Source of the DNA: Pygmaiobacter massiliensis
Lineage (GTDB): Bacteria > Bacillota > Clostridia > Oscillospirales > Ruminococcaceae
Assembly: GCA_022778585.1 (NCBI GenBank)
Contig: JALFTI010000020.1
Location: 120,360-184,359 of the forward strand
Reading direction: 5' to 3'
Length of the DNA stretch: 64,000 nucleotides
In this document: piece after piece, positions 17,842 through 27,082 of the stretch
Position numbering within the stretch: position 1 is the first letter of the stretch
Layout of the letters: each line of letters begins with the position of its first letter
Made by a program: the position numbers and the translations under genes
Notes under the pieces: generated by a model
The model's database searches: none
What the model saw: only the letters and a program-made list of their open reading frames with translations
Told to the model about the DNA's origin: nothing

Positions 17842-18888
17842 ATGGATGATACTGTAGTTGTTGCACTGAAAGACATTGTTGTTGACTTTGGGCAGGAGGC
17901 AATCCTGGGAGGGTTGTCTTTGGATATCCACGATAAGGAGTTTGTCACCTTGCTTGGGCCTTCGGGCTGCGGCAAAACGACAACACTTCGGGTAATTGGT
18001 GGGTTTTTAACGCCAAAGTCGGGCAATGTCTTTTTTGATGGAAAGGACATTACCGCACTGCCGCCGTATAAACGGCATGTGAATACGGTGTTTCAAAAGT
18101 ATGCGCTTTTTCCGCACCTAAATGTGTACGAAAATGTGGCTTTTTCGCTGCGGCTTTCCAAAACGCCCGAAAGTGAGATCAAATCTTCTGTGCTTTCCAT
18201 GTTGGAACTGGTGGGCCTGAAGGGATTTGAACGGCGGGATGTGACGACCATGTCCGGCGGACAGCAGCAGCGGGTTGCCATTGCCCGCGCGTTGGTGGGC
18301 CACCCGAGGGTTCTTTTGCTGGACGAGCCTTTGGGTGCTTTGGATTTAAAATTGCGCAAGGAAATGCAGACCGAGCTTAAGCGCATTCAGCAAAGTTTGA
18401 ACATTACCTTTATTTATGTAACCCATGACCAGGAAGAAGCGCTGACCATGAGCGATACGGTTGTGGTAATGAAGGGCGGATACATTCAGCAGATCGGCAC
18501 ACCGGTCGATATTTATAACGAGCCGCAGAATGCATTTGTGGCAGATTTTATTGGAGAGTCCAACATCCTTTCGGGGGTAATGAGCAAGGACTTTATGGTA
18601 GAGTTTGCGGGCCAGGGCTTTACCTGTGTGGATAAAGGTTTTGACCGCAATGAACTGGTGGATGTTGTGGTCCGCCCCGAAGATATTCAGGTAGTGCCTG
18701 CCATTAAAGGGCAGCTTTCCGGCGTGGTGAAAAGCGTGCTGTTCAAAGGGGTCCATTACGAGATTATTGTGGAACAGGCCGGCTACCAGTGGAAAATCCA
18801 CTCTACTCAGTCGCAGCAGCCTGGTTCCATCATCGGCATGAATATTGGTCCGGACGAGATCCACATCATGCGGAAGATGGAGGACTGA
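17842..18888 (+). CDS. potA: Spermidine/putrescine ABC transporter ATP-binding protein
   Basis: This 348-residue ATPase energises polyamine import. Walker A is GPSGCGKTT (about 39-47), the Q-loop is in [10 protein letters not shown], the ABC signature is [16 protein letters not shown], Walker B is [12 protein letters not shown] and the switch His is in [10 protein letters not shown]. After about residue 235 comes a PotA-type TOBE region ([10 protein letters not shown], then [11 protein letters not shown]). The ATG at 17842 follows a GGGGG site by 7 bases. potB starts 3 bases after the stop, so the four pot genes form one operon read from the promoter at 17634. Confidence 0.94.
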   Translation: MDDTVVVALKDIVVDFGQEAILGGLSLDIHDKEFVTLLGPSGCGKTTTLRVIGGFLTPKSGNVFFDGKDITALPPYKRHVNTVFQKYALFPHLNVYENVAFSLRLSKTPESEIKSSVLSMLELVGLKGFERRDVTTMSGGQQQRVAIARALVGHPRVLLLDEPLGALDLKLRKEMQTELKRIQQSLNITFIYVTHDQEEALTMSDTVVVMKGGYIQQIGTPVDIYNEPQNAFVADFIGESNILSGVMSKDFMVEFAGQGFTCVDKGFDRNELVDVVVRPEDIQVVPAIKGQLSGVVKSVLFKGVHYEIIVEQAGYQWKIHSTQSQQPGSIIGMNIGPDEIHIMRKMED

Positions 18889-18891
18889 GCC

Positions 18892-19704
18892 ATGCTGAAA
18901 TCGAAATCTTGTGCTTATCCGTACCTGGTTTGGATGACCATTTTTATTGCTGTGCCGCTGGGCATTGTGGTGTATTTTGCCTTTACCGATAAGGCCGGAA
19001 ATTTTACACTGGATAACCTTTCGGGCTTGGGGCAGTATGCCAATGTGTTTGTGCGCAGCATTCTGCTGGCGGCGGTGGCTACCGTTATTTGTTTGGTGCT
19101 GGCTTATCCGGTCAGTTATCTGCTTAGCCGCATGCGCGCTTCCAAACAGCATATGATGCTGATTTTGGTTATGCTGCCTATGTGGATGAATTTTTTGCTG
19201 CGCACCTATGCGTGGATGACCCTTCTGGAACGCAACGGTCTCATTAACCGCTTTTTTGGTTTGTTCGGCCTGGGACCGTTTGAAATGATTAACACCCAGG
19301 GTGCGGTGGTTTTGGGTATGGTTTATAACTACCTGCCTTACATGATTCTGCCGCTTTATACTATTATGGTGAAAATTGACAACAGCCTGATAGAAGCGGC
19401 GCAGGATTTGGGCGCAAGCCCGGTGAAAACCCTGCTGCATGTGTTGCTGCCGCTTTCCAAACCGGGCATTGTAACCGGCATTACCATGGTGTTTGTGCCC
19501 AGCATTTCTACCTTTATTATCAGCCGTATGCTGGGCGGCGGTTCCAATATGCTGATCGGCGATTTGATTGAACTGCAGTTTTTGGGCAACAGCTATAACT
19601 ATAATTTGGGCAGCGCTATGAGCCTGGTGCTTATGGTGATTGTGCTGCTTTGCATGAGTCTGACCAATCAGCTGGGTTCGGAAGAGATGGAAGGGGTGGT
19701 CTGA
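18892..19704 (+). CDS. potB: Spermidine/putrescine ABC transporter permease PotB
   Basis: This 270-residue membrane protein has about six hydrophobic helices. The first (YLVWMTIFIAVPLGIVVYFAF) starts near residue 9. The permease EAA loop, which contacts PotA, is IEAAQDLGASPVKTLLHVLLP (about 165-185). The sequence fits PotB (LRTYAWMTLL, NYLPYMILPLY). Its stop TGA shares one base with the potC ATG, so the two are translationally coupled. It forms the heterodimeric channel with PotC. Confidence 0.93.
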   Translation: MLKSKSCAYPYLVWMTIFIAVPLGIVVYFAFTDKAGNFTLDNLSGLGQYANVFVRSILLAAVATVICLVLAYPVSYLLSRMRASKQHMMLILVMLPMWMNFLLRTYAWMTLLERNGLINRFFGLFGLGPFEMINTQGAVVLGMVYNYLPYMILPLYTIMVKIDNSLIEAAQDLGASPVKTLLHVLLPLSKPGIVTGITMVFVPSISTFIISRMLGGGSNMLIGDLIELQFLGNSYNYNLGSAMSLVLMVIVLLCMSLTNQLGSEEMEGVV

Positions 19705-20519
19705 TGAAAAAGATGAGTATCCCCGCCAAGGTTTACATGGTGCTGTTCTTTTCCTTTTTGTATGTGCCCATCGCGGTTTTGATTGCGTTCAGTTTTAACG
19801 AATCCAAAAGCCGCAGTGTTTTTACCGGCTTTACACTGGATTGGTATAAAAGCCTGTTTCAAAATGAAATGATTCTGTCAGCATTGGGCGTTTCTTTGCT
19901 GATTGCCTTTGCCAGTTCCATTATTGCTACCGTACTGGGAACGCTGGCCTCCATTGGCATTAACAGTATGAACCGGGCTTCCCGTACCCTGGTAGTAAAT
20001 ATCAGCTATCTGCCGGTTATTAACCCGGAGATTATTACTGGTGTTTCCCTTATGCTGCTGTTTGTAGTGGCCAACGGCTTTTTGGGCGGCAAACTGTTTG
20101 GCATGACAACCTTGCTTATTTCGCATATTACCTTTAATGTGCCGTATGTAATTTTTAATGTTATGCCAAAGCTTAGGCAGATGGACAAAAGCTTGTATGA
20201 AGCAGCGCTGGACTTGGGGTGCAACCCGCGTCAGGCTTTTCTTAAGGTGGTGCTGCCTGAAATTATGCCGGCGGTGCTGTCCAGCTTTTTGATCTGCCTG
20301 ACCTATTCTATCGACGATTTCATTATCAGCTATTTTACCAGCGGCACGGTACAAACCCTATCCATTGCGATCTACAGTATGACCCGCAAAAAGGTCAGCC
20401 CGGAAATCAATGCACTGTCTACCATTATGTTTGTGGTTATTTTGGCTATCGTTTTGGTAAGCAATGCGCACGATTCCCGCAAGGAAAAAAGAAAGCAGCG
20501 CCAGGCGGCTGCCTGCTGA
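19704..20519 (+). CDS. potC: Spermidine/putrescine ABC transporter permease PotC
   Basis: The start is the ATG that overlaps the potB stop (TGATG), preceded by GGGGTGG; 271 residues. There are six predicted helices, beginning VYMVLFFSFLYVPIAVLIAF, which is PotC-like, and FNESKSRSVF matches the family. The EAA loop is YEAALDLGCNPRQAFLKVVLP (about 172-192). FLICLTYSIDDFIISYFTSG near 195-215 is the strongly conserved PotC segment. The end is basic (SRKEKRKQRQ). It is the partner of PotB in polyamine uptake. Confidence 0.93.
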   Translation: MKKMSIPAKVYMVLFFSFLYVPIAVLIAFSFNESKSRSVFTGFTLDWYKSLFQNEMILSALGVSLLIAFASSIIATVLGTLASIGINSMNRASRTLVVNISYLPVINPEIITGVSLMLLFVVANGFLGGKLFGMTTLLISHITFNVPYVIFNVMPKLRQMDKSLYEAALDLGCNPRQAFLKVVLPEIMPAVLSSFLICLTYSIDDFIISYFTSGTVQTLSIAIYSMTRKKVSPEINALSTIMFVVILAIVLVSNAHDSRKEKRKQRQAAAC

Positions 20520-20589
20520 GTGGGTTTTGATCATTATTATGTCCCCAGGCGGCGTGGGCCGCTAATCGGAATAAAAGGAGACGAGAGGG

Positions 20590-20623
20590 GAGGCGGATGA
20601 TACCGCCTCTCAAAAGTGAGAGG
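20590..20623 (+). promoter_or_regulatory. Alternative hairpins over the potD ribosome-binding site
   Basis: GAGGCGG pairs with CCGCCTC (loop atgata). The same CCTCTCA can instead pair with TGAGAGG, whose last bases are part of the AGAGGAG site of potD. The two folds exclude each other, so the first would free the site and the second would hide it. Confidence 0.45.
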
Positions 20624-20635
20624 AGAAAAGAAAAA

Positions 20636-21850
20636 ATGAAACGATTTGCCAGTGTAATGCTTGCCGTATTGTTGTGCGGCTTGCTGTTTGCTATGCCGGT
20701 CAGTGCGTTGGAGGTAGAGAACAAAAACGGGTATGATTATACCCGCCTGAAGGATGAAGGTATTACCCTGAATGTATATAACTGGGGCCTTTATATTTCC
20801 GACGGTTCGGATGGCTCTGAAGATGTGCTTGCTGCCTTTGAAGAGCTGACTGGAATTAAGGTGAATTATACCACCTATGACACCAATGAAAGCTTGTATG
20901 CTAAGCTGAAGTCCGGTGGGGCGGATTACGATGTGATCATTCCCAGCGACTATATGATTGGTAAGATGGCCGATGAGGGAATGCTGGCAAAATTGAATTT
21001 TGATAATATTCCCAACTATGCTCTGATCGGTGATAGCTATAAGGGTATGGACTATGATCCGAACGAGGAATACAGCGTGCCGTACACCTGGGGTGTTGTG
21101 GGCGTTATCTATAACACCACTATGGTGGATGACCCTGTGGATAGCTGGGACATTCTGTGGGACGAAAAGTATGCCGGCAATATTTTAATGTTTAATAACA
21201 GCCGGGACGCTTTTGCCATTGCCCAGGCAAAGCTTGGCCTTAGCTTGAACCCCACTACCACCGAGGAGATCGACCAGGCTGTGGAGGAGCTGAAGGCTCA
21301 GAAGAGCGTAGTTCAGGCCTATGTAATGGATGAAATTTTTGACAAGATGACCGGCGGCGAGGCTGCTTTGGCTCCGTATTATGCGGGCGATGCCATTACC
21401 ATGATTGGGGACAACCCGGACCTGGCCTTTGCTATTCCCAAAGAAGGTACCAACTACTTTGTGGATGCCATGTGCATTCCGGCAAACAGCAAAAACCAGG
21501 AAGCTGCCGAAATGTTTATCAACTTTATGTGCGAACCCGAGGTAGCGCTTGCAAACTGCGAATTTATCGGTTATTCCACCCCGATTCCCTCTGTTCAGGA
21601 AATGCTGCCGGATGAGCTGAAAAACAGCGAAATTATGTATCCTTCCGAGGAAGTGTTGGCCAACACCCAGGTGTTCAACACCCTTTCGGATGATATCAAC
21701 ACGGCAATGGACGCCGCATGGAGCAGCATGAAGAGCCACGAAGAGGGCGGCAGCGGCTGGATTGTTCCGGTGCTGCTGGTGCTTGCGGTAGCCATTATTG
21801 TGTTCGTAGTGTGGCGGCGTAGTGTAAAGAAAAAGCGCAATGATTATTGA
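20636..21850 (+). CDS. potD: Spermidine/putrescine-binding protein PotD, membrane-tailed
   Basis: The 404-residue extracellular binding protein starts at ATG (MKRFASVML) after AGAGGAG. The signal peptide ends MPVSALEV and has no lipobox Cys, unlike the usual Gram-positive PotD lipoprotein. The binding fold is clear: LNVYNWGLYISDG, YDVIIPSDYMIGKM, YSVPYTWGVVGVIYN, and MCEPEVALANCEFIGYSTP near the end. After about residue 370 a Gly/Ser linker leads to a hydrophobic helix (WIVPVLLVLAVAIIVFVVW) and a basic tail (RRSVKKKRNDY). The protein is therefore probably held by a C-terminal membrane anchor. It delivers polyamine to PotBC. Confidence 0.92.
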   Translation: MKRFASVMLAVLLCGLLFAMPVSALEVENKNGYDYTRLKDEGITLNVYNWGLYISDGSDGSEDVLAAFEELTGIKVNYTTYDTNESLYAKLKSGGADYDVIIPSDYMIGKMADEGMLAKLNFDNIPNYALIGDSYKGMDYDPNEEYSVPYTWGVVGVIYNTTMVDDPVDSWDILWDEKYAGNILMFNNSRDAFAIAQAKLGLSLNPTTTEEIDQAVEELKAQKSVVQAYVMDEIFDKMTGGEAALAPYYAGDAITMIGDNPDLAFAIPKEGTNYFVDAMCIPANSKNQEAAEMFINFMCEPEVALANCEFIGYSTPIPSVQEMLPDELKNSEIMYPSEEVLANTQVFNTLSDDINTAMDAAWSSMKSHEEGGSGWIVPVLLVLAVAIIVFVVWRRSVKKKRNDY

Positions 21851-21874
21851 TGTAAAACCTATTGGGTTTTGCAT

Positions 21875-21911
21875 AAAAGGAAAGGCTGGCTTTTGCCGGC
21901 CTTCCTTTTTA
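21875..21911 (+). terminator. Terminator of the pot operon
   Basis: AAAAGGAAAGGCTGGC pairs with GCCGGCCTTCCTTTT around a TTTT loop, and a T-run follows the stem. Confidence 0.9.
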
Positions 21912-21932
21912 TGTGGTGAAAAAGCGGTTTTC

Positions 21933-21961
21933 TTGACTTTTTTACACTTTCTCCGTATCAT
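21933..21961 (+). promoter_or_regulatory. Sigma-A promoter
   Basis: TTGACT and TATCAT are separated by 17 bases, about 130 bases upstream of the small membrane protein gene. Confidence 0.7.
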
Positions 21962-22089
21962 AAATACAATTAGCAGCAATAGCCCCTTGTGTGTGCTTTA
22001 AAAAGGCTAGTGCATTTTATTAGCCTTTTTAAAACACCATATGCCGTGATGTGGGGCCCAAAAAGGGTAAAAGGAAAGGATTTCTTGTT

Positions 22090-22374
22090 ATGATTGGTAC
22101 AGATGTTTTGATTGCATGTGCAGCTATAGCTTGTGGTATGATGCTTTTGCATGTGGCACTGAGCTTGAAAAAAAGCCCAATTCCTGGCCTTATTATGCCT
22201 ATTCTGTTTTTTGCAGTTTCAGTTGCACTGGCTTTTTATATGCAGTCCAATACCACAGAGCCGGTACCCTTTTTGCAGATGGCTAAGGTGTTTCTCATGA
22301 TCAATGTTCCTACTTTTGTGGCGCTTGTTTTGTATTGGTTTGCCCGCCGTATGGTAACCAGACCCCACCGTTGA
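22090..22374 (+). CDS. Small three-helix membrane protein, unknown
   Basis: This 94-residue protein starts at ATG (MIGTDVLIACAAIACG) after AAAGGAAAGGA. It has three hydrophobic stretches: about 3-23, 33-52 (LIMPILFFAVSVALAFYMQ) and 68-86. It ends in a basic tail (RRMVTRPHR). No family is recognised. It has its own promoter (21933) and a strong terminator 60 bases downstream, so it is a one-gene unit. Confidence 0.75.
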   Translation: MIGTDVLIACAAIACGMMLLHVALSLKKSPIPGLIMPILFFAVSVALAFYMQSNTTEPVPFLQMAKVFLMINVPTFVALVLYWFARRMVTRPHR

Positions 22375-22433
22375 GAAAAAGGCAAAAAGTTAGAAAATGC
22401 GGCTGAAAAATAATTAGGTAAGCTGTTGTGTTA

Positions 22434-22476
22434 AAAAGGCCGTCTGCACGCTGGTGCAGACGGCCTTTTGTTTTTT
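22434..22476 (+). terminator. Intrinsic terminator
   Basis: AAAAGGCCGTCTGCAC pairs perfectly with GTGCAGACGGCCTTTT and is followed by GTTTTTT. It ends the small membrane protein transcript and could also stop readthrough from hydA. Confidence 0.93.
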
Positions 22477-22655
22477 ATGCAGCCCTAACCGAAACGGATT
22501 TTTGCTTTACGCAGTAGAACAAAATAGCAAACTGGTTTATGGTCAAAATCCATCACAAACAAAAGGGGGGAGCCCTCGCTGATGGGGTATAATCTGAAAG
22601 AAGTTCCACTTCCAATTAGATGAAAAGCGCCTTTTCCATACGGTGCTCAGGGCTG

Positions 22656-24392
22656 TTAATAAGCACTGCGTTTTTGGTAGCTGGTATGTAGCAGCATATG
22701 GGCGCGGGGTTTACCTGGTGCGTCTAAAAATTCGCTGTAAATTTGCTGGATAACCGGGCTTTCGTGACTTTTGCGCAGTTGGTTGTTTTGGTCGGAAGAA
22801 TAAAGCGCTGCGCTGCGCAACCCTTTCAGGTCCACATAATTGCGCACGCTGTCGCTTTGCACCGGCTGGCCGCCGCCGTTAATGCAGCCGCCCGGGCAGG
22901 CCATAACCTCCACCATATGGTACTGTTTTTCCCCGGCTTTAATCTGTTCAATAAGCTTGCGGGCGTTTGCAAGGCCCGAGGTAACTGCCACCGAAATTTT
23001 TTGGCCGGCAAGTTCATAGGTGACCTCTTTAATGGGGTCCGTTCCTCGAACCTGGGGCAAGTCTATGGTCTTCAGTTCGGCGCCCATCCAGCTGGCAGCG
23101 GTGCGCAGTGCAGCTTCCATTACGCCGCCGGTGGCACCAAAAATGGCTCCAGCGCCGGATGCGGTGGCAAATGGCTGGTCAAACTGGCCCTGCGCAAGGT
23201 CTGCAAATTTAAGCCCCGCACCCTTGATCATTTTAGCCAGTTCGCGGGTGGTAAGCGCCACATCCACATCCTGATAGCCGAAGGTGGAAAGCTCTGGCCG
23301 GCTTACTTCGAATTTTTTTGCAGTGCAGGGAATGACCGATACCACAAACAGGTCCTGGGGATCTATGCCGGTTTTTTGGCAGTAGTAGCTTTTCAACAGC
23401 GCACCGAACATTTCCTGCGGCGATTTGCAGCTGGAAAGGTGGGGCAGCATTTCTGGAAAATAATGTTCGCAGAACTTTACCCACCCGGGGCAGCAGCTGG
23501 TAAACATGGGCAAAGCTCCCTTACCGGAAAGCCGCTCCATCAGTTCGTGGGCCTCCTCCATAATGGTTAGGTCGGCGGTCACATCCATATTAAATACTTT
23601 ATCGACTCCCAACCGGCGGATGGCTGTGATCATCTGCTCTTCCACATTAGTGCCAATGGGCAGGTCGAAACATTCGCCCAGGGTAGCGCGAATGGAGGGA
23701 GCAGTAAAGAAAACAACCTGTTTTTTCGGGTTGGAAATAGCGTCCCACACCACATCAATCTGGCTTTTTTCGGTCAGCGCGCCCACCGGGCAGGCTACAA
23801 TGCACTGGCCGCAGCCCACGCAGGGCGAATCGGCCAGGCTGCGTTCAAAAGCGCAGCCCACATGGACCTGGTAGCCACGCTGAATGGCGCCGATTACCGA
23901 AACCGACTGCATATCCCGGCAGGCGGCTACGCAGCGCATACACTGAATGCACTTGGAATTGTCCCGCACAATATAGGGGGAAGCGTCGTCCACCGGGAAA
24001 ACCGCGTCGTCGCCTTTAAAGCGGTCTTCGTCCACCTCGTAGTCGAAGGCAAGCTTCTGCAGCTCGCAGTGGTTGCCCCGCACGCAGGAAAGGCATTTTT
24101 TGCGGTGGCTGGAAAGAATTAGCTCAATGGTAGCTTTGCGGGAGGCCCGTACCCGTGCAGTGTTGGTCAACACCTCCATGCCCTCTTCGGCCGGGTAAAC
24201 GCAGCTGGCAACCAGGCCCTTGCGGCCCTTTACCTCCACCACGCATACGCGGCAGGAACCTATTTGGTTGAGCCCTCTCAAATAACACAAAGAGGGAATT
24301 TCAATTTGTACCGATTTGGCGGCTTCCAGTATGGTGGAGCCGGCCGGTACTTCGGTGGGTATGCCGTTTATGGTAAGATGTACCGTATCCAT
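22656..24392 (-). CDS. hydA: [FeFe] hydrogenase catalytic subunit of a bifurcating complex
   Basis: This 578-residue protein starts at ATG (MDTVHLTINGIP) after AAAGGAG. It begins with a [2Fe-2S] domain (LCYLRGLNQIGSCRVC), then the His/Cys cluster region (CLSCVRGNHCELQ) and two [4Fe-4S] sets (CIQCMRCVAAC, CVGCGQCIVACPVG). The H-cluster domain follows: L1 FTSCCPGW, L2 IPCTAKKFE and L3 EVMACPGGCINGGGQP. L2 usually begins MPC; here it is IPC. A small C-terminal domain completes the usual clostridial form. With the adjacent hydB and hydC it should form an electron-bifurcating hydrogenase that makes H2 from NADH and reduced ferredoxin in the cytoplasm. Confidence 0.95.
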   Translation of the reverse strand: MDTVHLTINGIPTEVPAGSTILEAAKSVQIEIPSLCYLRGLNQIGSCRVCVVEVKGRKGLVASCVYPAEEGMEVLTNTARVRASRKATIELILSSHRKKCLSCVRGNHCELQKLAFDYEVDEDRFKGDDAVFPVDDASPYIVRDNSKCIQCMRCVAACRDMQSVSVIGAIQRGYQVHVGCAFERSLADSPCVGCGQCIVACPVGALTEKSQIDVVWDAISNPKKQVVFFTAPSIRATLGECFDLPIGTNVEEQMITAIRRLGVDKVFNMDVTADLTIMEEAHELMERLSGKGALPMFTSCCPGWVKFCEHYFPEMLPHLSSCKSPQEMFGALLKSYYCQKTGIDPQDLFVVSVIPCTAKKFEVSRPELSTFGYQDVDVALTTRELAKMIKGAGLKFADLAQGQFDQPFATASGAGAIFGATGGVMEAALRTAASWMGAELKTIDLPQVRGTDPIKEVTYELAGQKISVAVTSGLANARKLIEQIKAGEKQYHMVEVMACPGGCINGGGQPVQSDSVRNYVDLKGLRSAALYSSDQNNQLRKSHESPVIQQIYSEFLDAPGKPRAHMLLHTSYQKRSAY

Positions 24393-24414
24393 AATACTTT
24401 TGCTCCTTTCCGGC

Positions 24415-26310
24415 TCAACTGGTGTAAACAGCCCCAAACGCGCAGTTTTGCACGCACAGCCCGCATTTTATGCACACTTTAGGGTCTATGGTGTGGGGCT
24501 GGCGCACCTGGCCGTGGATAGCGCCCACCGGGCAGCCCCTGGCGCATTTGGTGCAGCCTTTGCACAAAGCAGGGTCAATACTATACCGGATAAGCGACTT
24601 GCATACCCCTGCCGGGCAGCTTTTGTCCACAATGTGGGCAATATATTCATCTTTAAAATATTTCATGGTGGACAAAACCGGGTTGGGCGCGGTTTGGCCC
24701 AGCGCGCACAGGCTGGAGGTCTGCATGTGATTGGCCAGTTCCTCAATTTTATCCAAATCTTCCGGTTCGCCGTCGCCGTTGGTTATTTTTTCCAAAAACT
24801 GCAAAAGCCTGCGGGTGCCAATGCGGCAGGGCGTGCATTTTCCGCACGACTCGTCCACTGTAAATTCCAGGTAGAATTTGGCAATATCCACCATACAGGT
24901 GTCTTCGTCCAGAATAATCAGCCCGCCGGAACCCATCATGCTTCCCAGGGCAATCAAATTGTCGTAATCGATAGGGGTGTCCAGGTGGCAGGCAGGAATA
25001 CACCCGCCCGAAGGCCCGCCGGTTTGGGCGGCTTTAAACCGCTTGTTGCCGGGAATGCCGCCGCCAATTTCCTCCACAATCTCCCGCAGGGTGGTGCCCA
25101 TGGGAATTTCCACCAGGCCCACATTTGTAATTTTTCCTCCCAGGGCAAATACCTTGGTCCCTTTGCTGGTGGCGGTACCCATGGAAGCAAACCACTGTGC
25201 CCCCTTTAAAATAATTTGGGGAATGTTGGCATAGGTTTCCACATTGTTCAGTACTGTGGGTTTGCCGAAAAGCCCCTTTACTGCGGGGAAGGGGGGGCGC
25301 GGGCGCGGTTCGCCCCGGTGCCCTTCAATGCTGGTCATCAGGGCAGTTTCCTCACCGCAAACAAACGCGCCCGCACCCAGGCGTATTTCAATGTCAAAAT
25401 CAAAACCGGAACCGAACAGGTCCTTTCCCAATAGCCCCGCTTCGCGGGCCTGCTTCAGCGCGATGGCAAGGCGCTGTACGGCTATGGGATACTCTGCCCG
25501 AATGTAAATGTAGCCCTGATGCGCGCCAATGGCGTAGCCGGCAATTGCCATTGCCTCAATAACGCAGTGCGGGTCGCCTTCCAGAATAGACCGGTCCATA
25601 AAAGCGCCAGGGTCGCCCTCGTCGGCGTTGCAGCATACATACTTGATGTCGCCGGGGGTAGCTTTGGCAAAGCTCCACTTTTTGCCGGTGGGAAATCCAC
25701 CGCCGCCGCGCCCGCGCAGACCAGAATCGGTCACCGTTTGGATTACCTGATCCGGCGTCATCTCCCGCAGCACCCGCGCCAGAGCCTGGTAGCCGTCTGC
25801 GGCAATGTATTCTTCAATTTTTTCCGGGGCAATTACTCCGCAGTTGCGCAAAGCTACCCGCAGCTGCTTTTTGTAAAAGGGGGTCTCCTTCAGGGAAAGA
25901 ATGCTGCCGTCCGGGTGAACCGTTTGCTGGTAAAGCAGCTCTTTCACAACCTGCCCGCCAACAACCAGGTGTTCCTTCACAATCCGCTCTACCGCCTGCA
26001 CCGTTACCTGGCTGTAAAAAGCACCTTCGGGGTATACAATCAAAATAGGTCCCAGAGCGCACAAACCAAAGCAGCCGGTCTTTACCAGCAGCACATCCGA
26101 CAGGCCGGCCTTTTTTAGGGCCTTTTCCAGCGCAGCAATTACCTTGTGGCTGCCCGACGAGGTGCACCCCGTGCCCCCGCAGACCAGCACCTGCTTGCGG
26201 TAGGCGGTCTGCTGTTCCAGCTTGGCGCTCTGCTCAGCAACCGCATTGCGCACGGCAATCAGGTCTTTGCCAGCATCCCGGATCTGATTGAGTTGTTCTA
26301 TGGTCATCAT
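24415..26310 (-). CDS. hydB: NADH-binding (NuoF-like) subunit of bifurcating hydrogenase
   Basis: This 631-residue protein has a thioredoxin-like [2Fe-2S] N-terminus (LVCGGTGCTSSGS, then KTGCFGLCALGP). The NuoF core follows: GLRGRGGGGFPTGKKW for FMN/NADH binding, NADEGDPGAFMDR, GAGAYVCGEETAL-like, and the [4Fe-4S] motif ESCGKCTPCRIG with a distal Cys in SSLCALG. Two C-terminal [4Fe-4S] ferredoxin motifs are present (CKGCTKCARGCPVG, CIKCGLCVQNC). The extra N- and C-terminal domains mark HydB/HndC rather than complex I NuoF. Its ATG overlaps the hydC stop (ATGA), and hydA starts 22 bases after its end, so the operon is hydC-hydB-hydA. Confidence 0.95.
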   Translation of the reverse strand: MMTIEQLNQIRDAGKDLIAVRNAVAEQSAKLEQQTAYRKQVLVCGGTGCTSSGSHKVIAALEKALKKAGLSDVLLVKTGCFGLCALGPILIVYPEGAFYSQVTVQAVERIVKEHLVVGGQVVKELLYQQTVHPDGSILSLKETPFYKKQLRVALRNCGVIAPEKIEEYIAADGYQALARVLREMTPDQVIQTVTDSGLRGRGGGGFPTGKKWSFAKATPGDIKYVCCNADEGDPGAFMDRSILEGDPHCVIEAMAIAGYAIGAHQGYIYIRAEYPIAVQRLAIALKQAREAGLLGKDLFGSGFDFDIEIRLGAGAFVCGEETALMTSIEGHRGEPRPRPPFPAVKGLFGKPTVLNNVETYANIPQIILKGAQWFASMGTATSKGTKVFALGGKITNVGLVEIPMGTTLREIVEEIGGGIPGNKRFKAAQTGGPSGGCIPACHLDTPIDYDNLIALGSMMGSGGLIILDEDTCMVDIAKFYLEFTVDESCGKCTPCRIGTRRLLQFLEKITNGDGEPEDLDKIEELANHMQTSSLCALGQTAPNPVLSTMKYFKDEYIAHIVDKSCPAGVCKSLIRYSIDPALCKGCTKCARGCPVGAIHGQVRQPHTIDPKVCIKCGLCVQNCAFGAVYTS

Positions 26311-26825
26311 TTTGCGCTTTCCTCCTTCTGCCCGCCAAGATATCGCTCCAGAATGCCGGGCACCTGGTCCGGGGTAAGCCGGCCGTATACCTCGTCGTTA
26401 ATGGTCATAACAGGAGCAAGCCCGCAGGCACCCACGCAGCGGCAGCTCTCAATCGAGAACAAGCCATCCGGTGTGCACTCTCCTGCTTTAATTCCCAAAT
26501 AATCTTCCACTGCCTGTAAAATTTTTGCCGCGCCTTTTACATAGCAGGCGGTACCCAAACAAATGCTAATGCGGTATTTGCCTTTGGGAAGCAGCCGGAA
26601 CTGCGAATAGAAGGTGGCCACCCCATATACTTCGGACAGGGACAGAGAAAGCCCCTGGGCTACCATGGTCTGCACCTCGATGGGAAGGTAGCCGTAGATC
26701 TCTTGAGCTTCCTGTAAAACCGGCATCAGGCAGCCGGGACGGTCCCGGTGTGTGGCAATAACCTGCTGCAGCTGTTCTGCCTGGGCAGATGTGCCGCGAA
26801 ACGGATGCAGAGACTTTTCTTCCAT
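26307..26825 (-). CDS. hydC: NuoE-like [2Fe-2S] subunit of bifurcating hydrogenase
   Basis: The start is ATG (MEEKSLHPF), after AGGAGGAAG; 172 residues. It has the NuoE fold: LQQVIATHRDRPGCLMPVLQ and YGYLPIEVQ, then a thioredoxin-like [2Fe-2S] domain with Cys in CLGTACYVKGA and in ESCRCVGACGLAPV. It opens the hydCBA operon. The subunit passes electrons between the flavin subunit HydB and the rest of the complex. Confidence 0.94.
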   Translation of the reverse strand: MEEKSLHPFRGTSAQAEQLQQVIATHRDRPGCLMPVLQEAQEIYGYLPIEVQTMVAQGLSLSLSEVYGVATFYSQFRLLPKGKYRISICLGTACYVKGAAKILQAVEDYLGIKAGECTPDGLFSIESCRCVGACGLAPVMTINDEVYGRLTPDQVPGILERYLGGQKEESAK

Positions 26826-27082
26826 GAACACTTCCTCCTGTTTGGCATGCGGCCGGCCAAGGCGAAAGACCGGACGGCCGCGAAAACACCCGCGGCATGG
26901 TCCTGTGTGCTGTGCGCCTGCGGGCAGCTTTTTTTTATTATACAGGAAAAGCCAGAAAGTGGGAATATTAAATGATAATTTTTTGTTAAAATAATAAAAA
27001 TTGTTCAAAATGCCCAATAAATGATAAACTGTCTGAGCAGTACACAAAAAATGGTATGTTTCAAGCCGGCGCTTGGCAAAAG
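26826..27082. other. Intergenic region holding the hyd promoter
   Basis: About 260 bases contain no gene. They hold the probable hyd promoter and, further upstream, AT-rich DNA with TTGTTAAA (26983-26990). That matches half of a Rex (NADH-sensing repressor) site, but no proper second half is present. Confidence 0.45.
26937..26965 (-). promoter_or_regulatory. Probable hydCBA promoter
   Basis: On the minus strand TATAAT is preceded 17 bases upstream by a poor -35 (TTCCCA). The start site would lie about 105 bases before the hydC ATG. Confidence 0.5.

Noticed and set aside
26983..27010. Possible Rex (NADH-responsive) site upstream of hydCBA.
   Set aside because: TTGTTAAA fits one half, but the mirrored half is not there; only a weak match.
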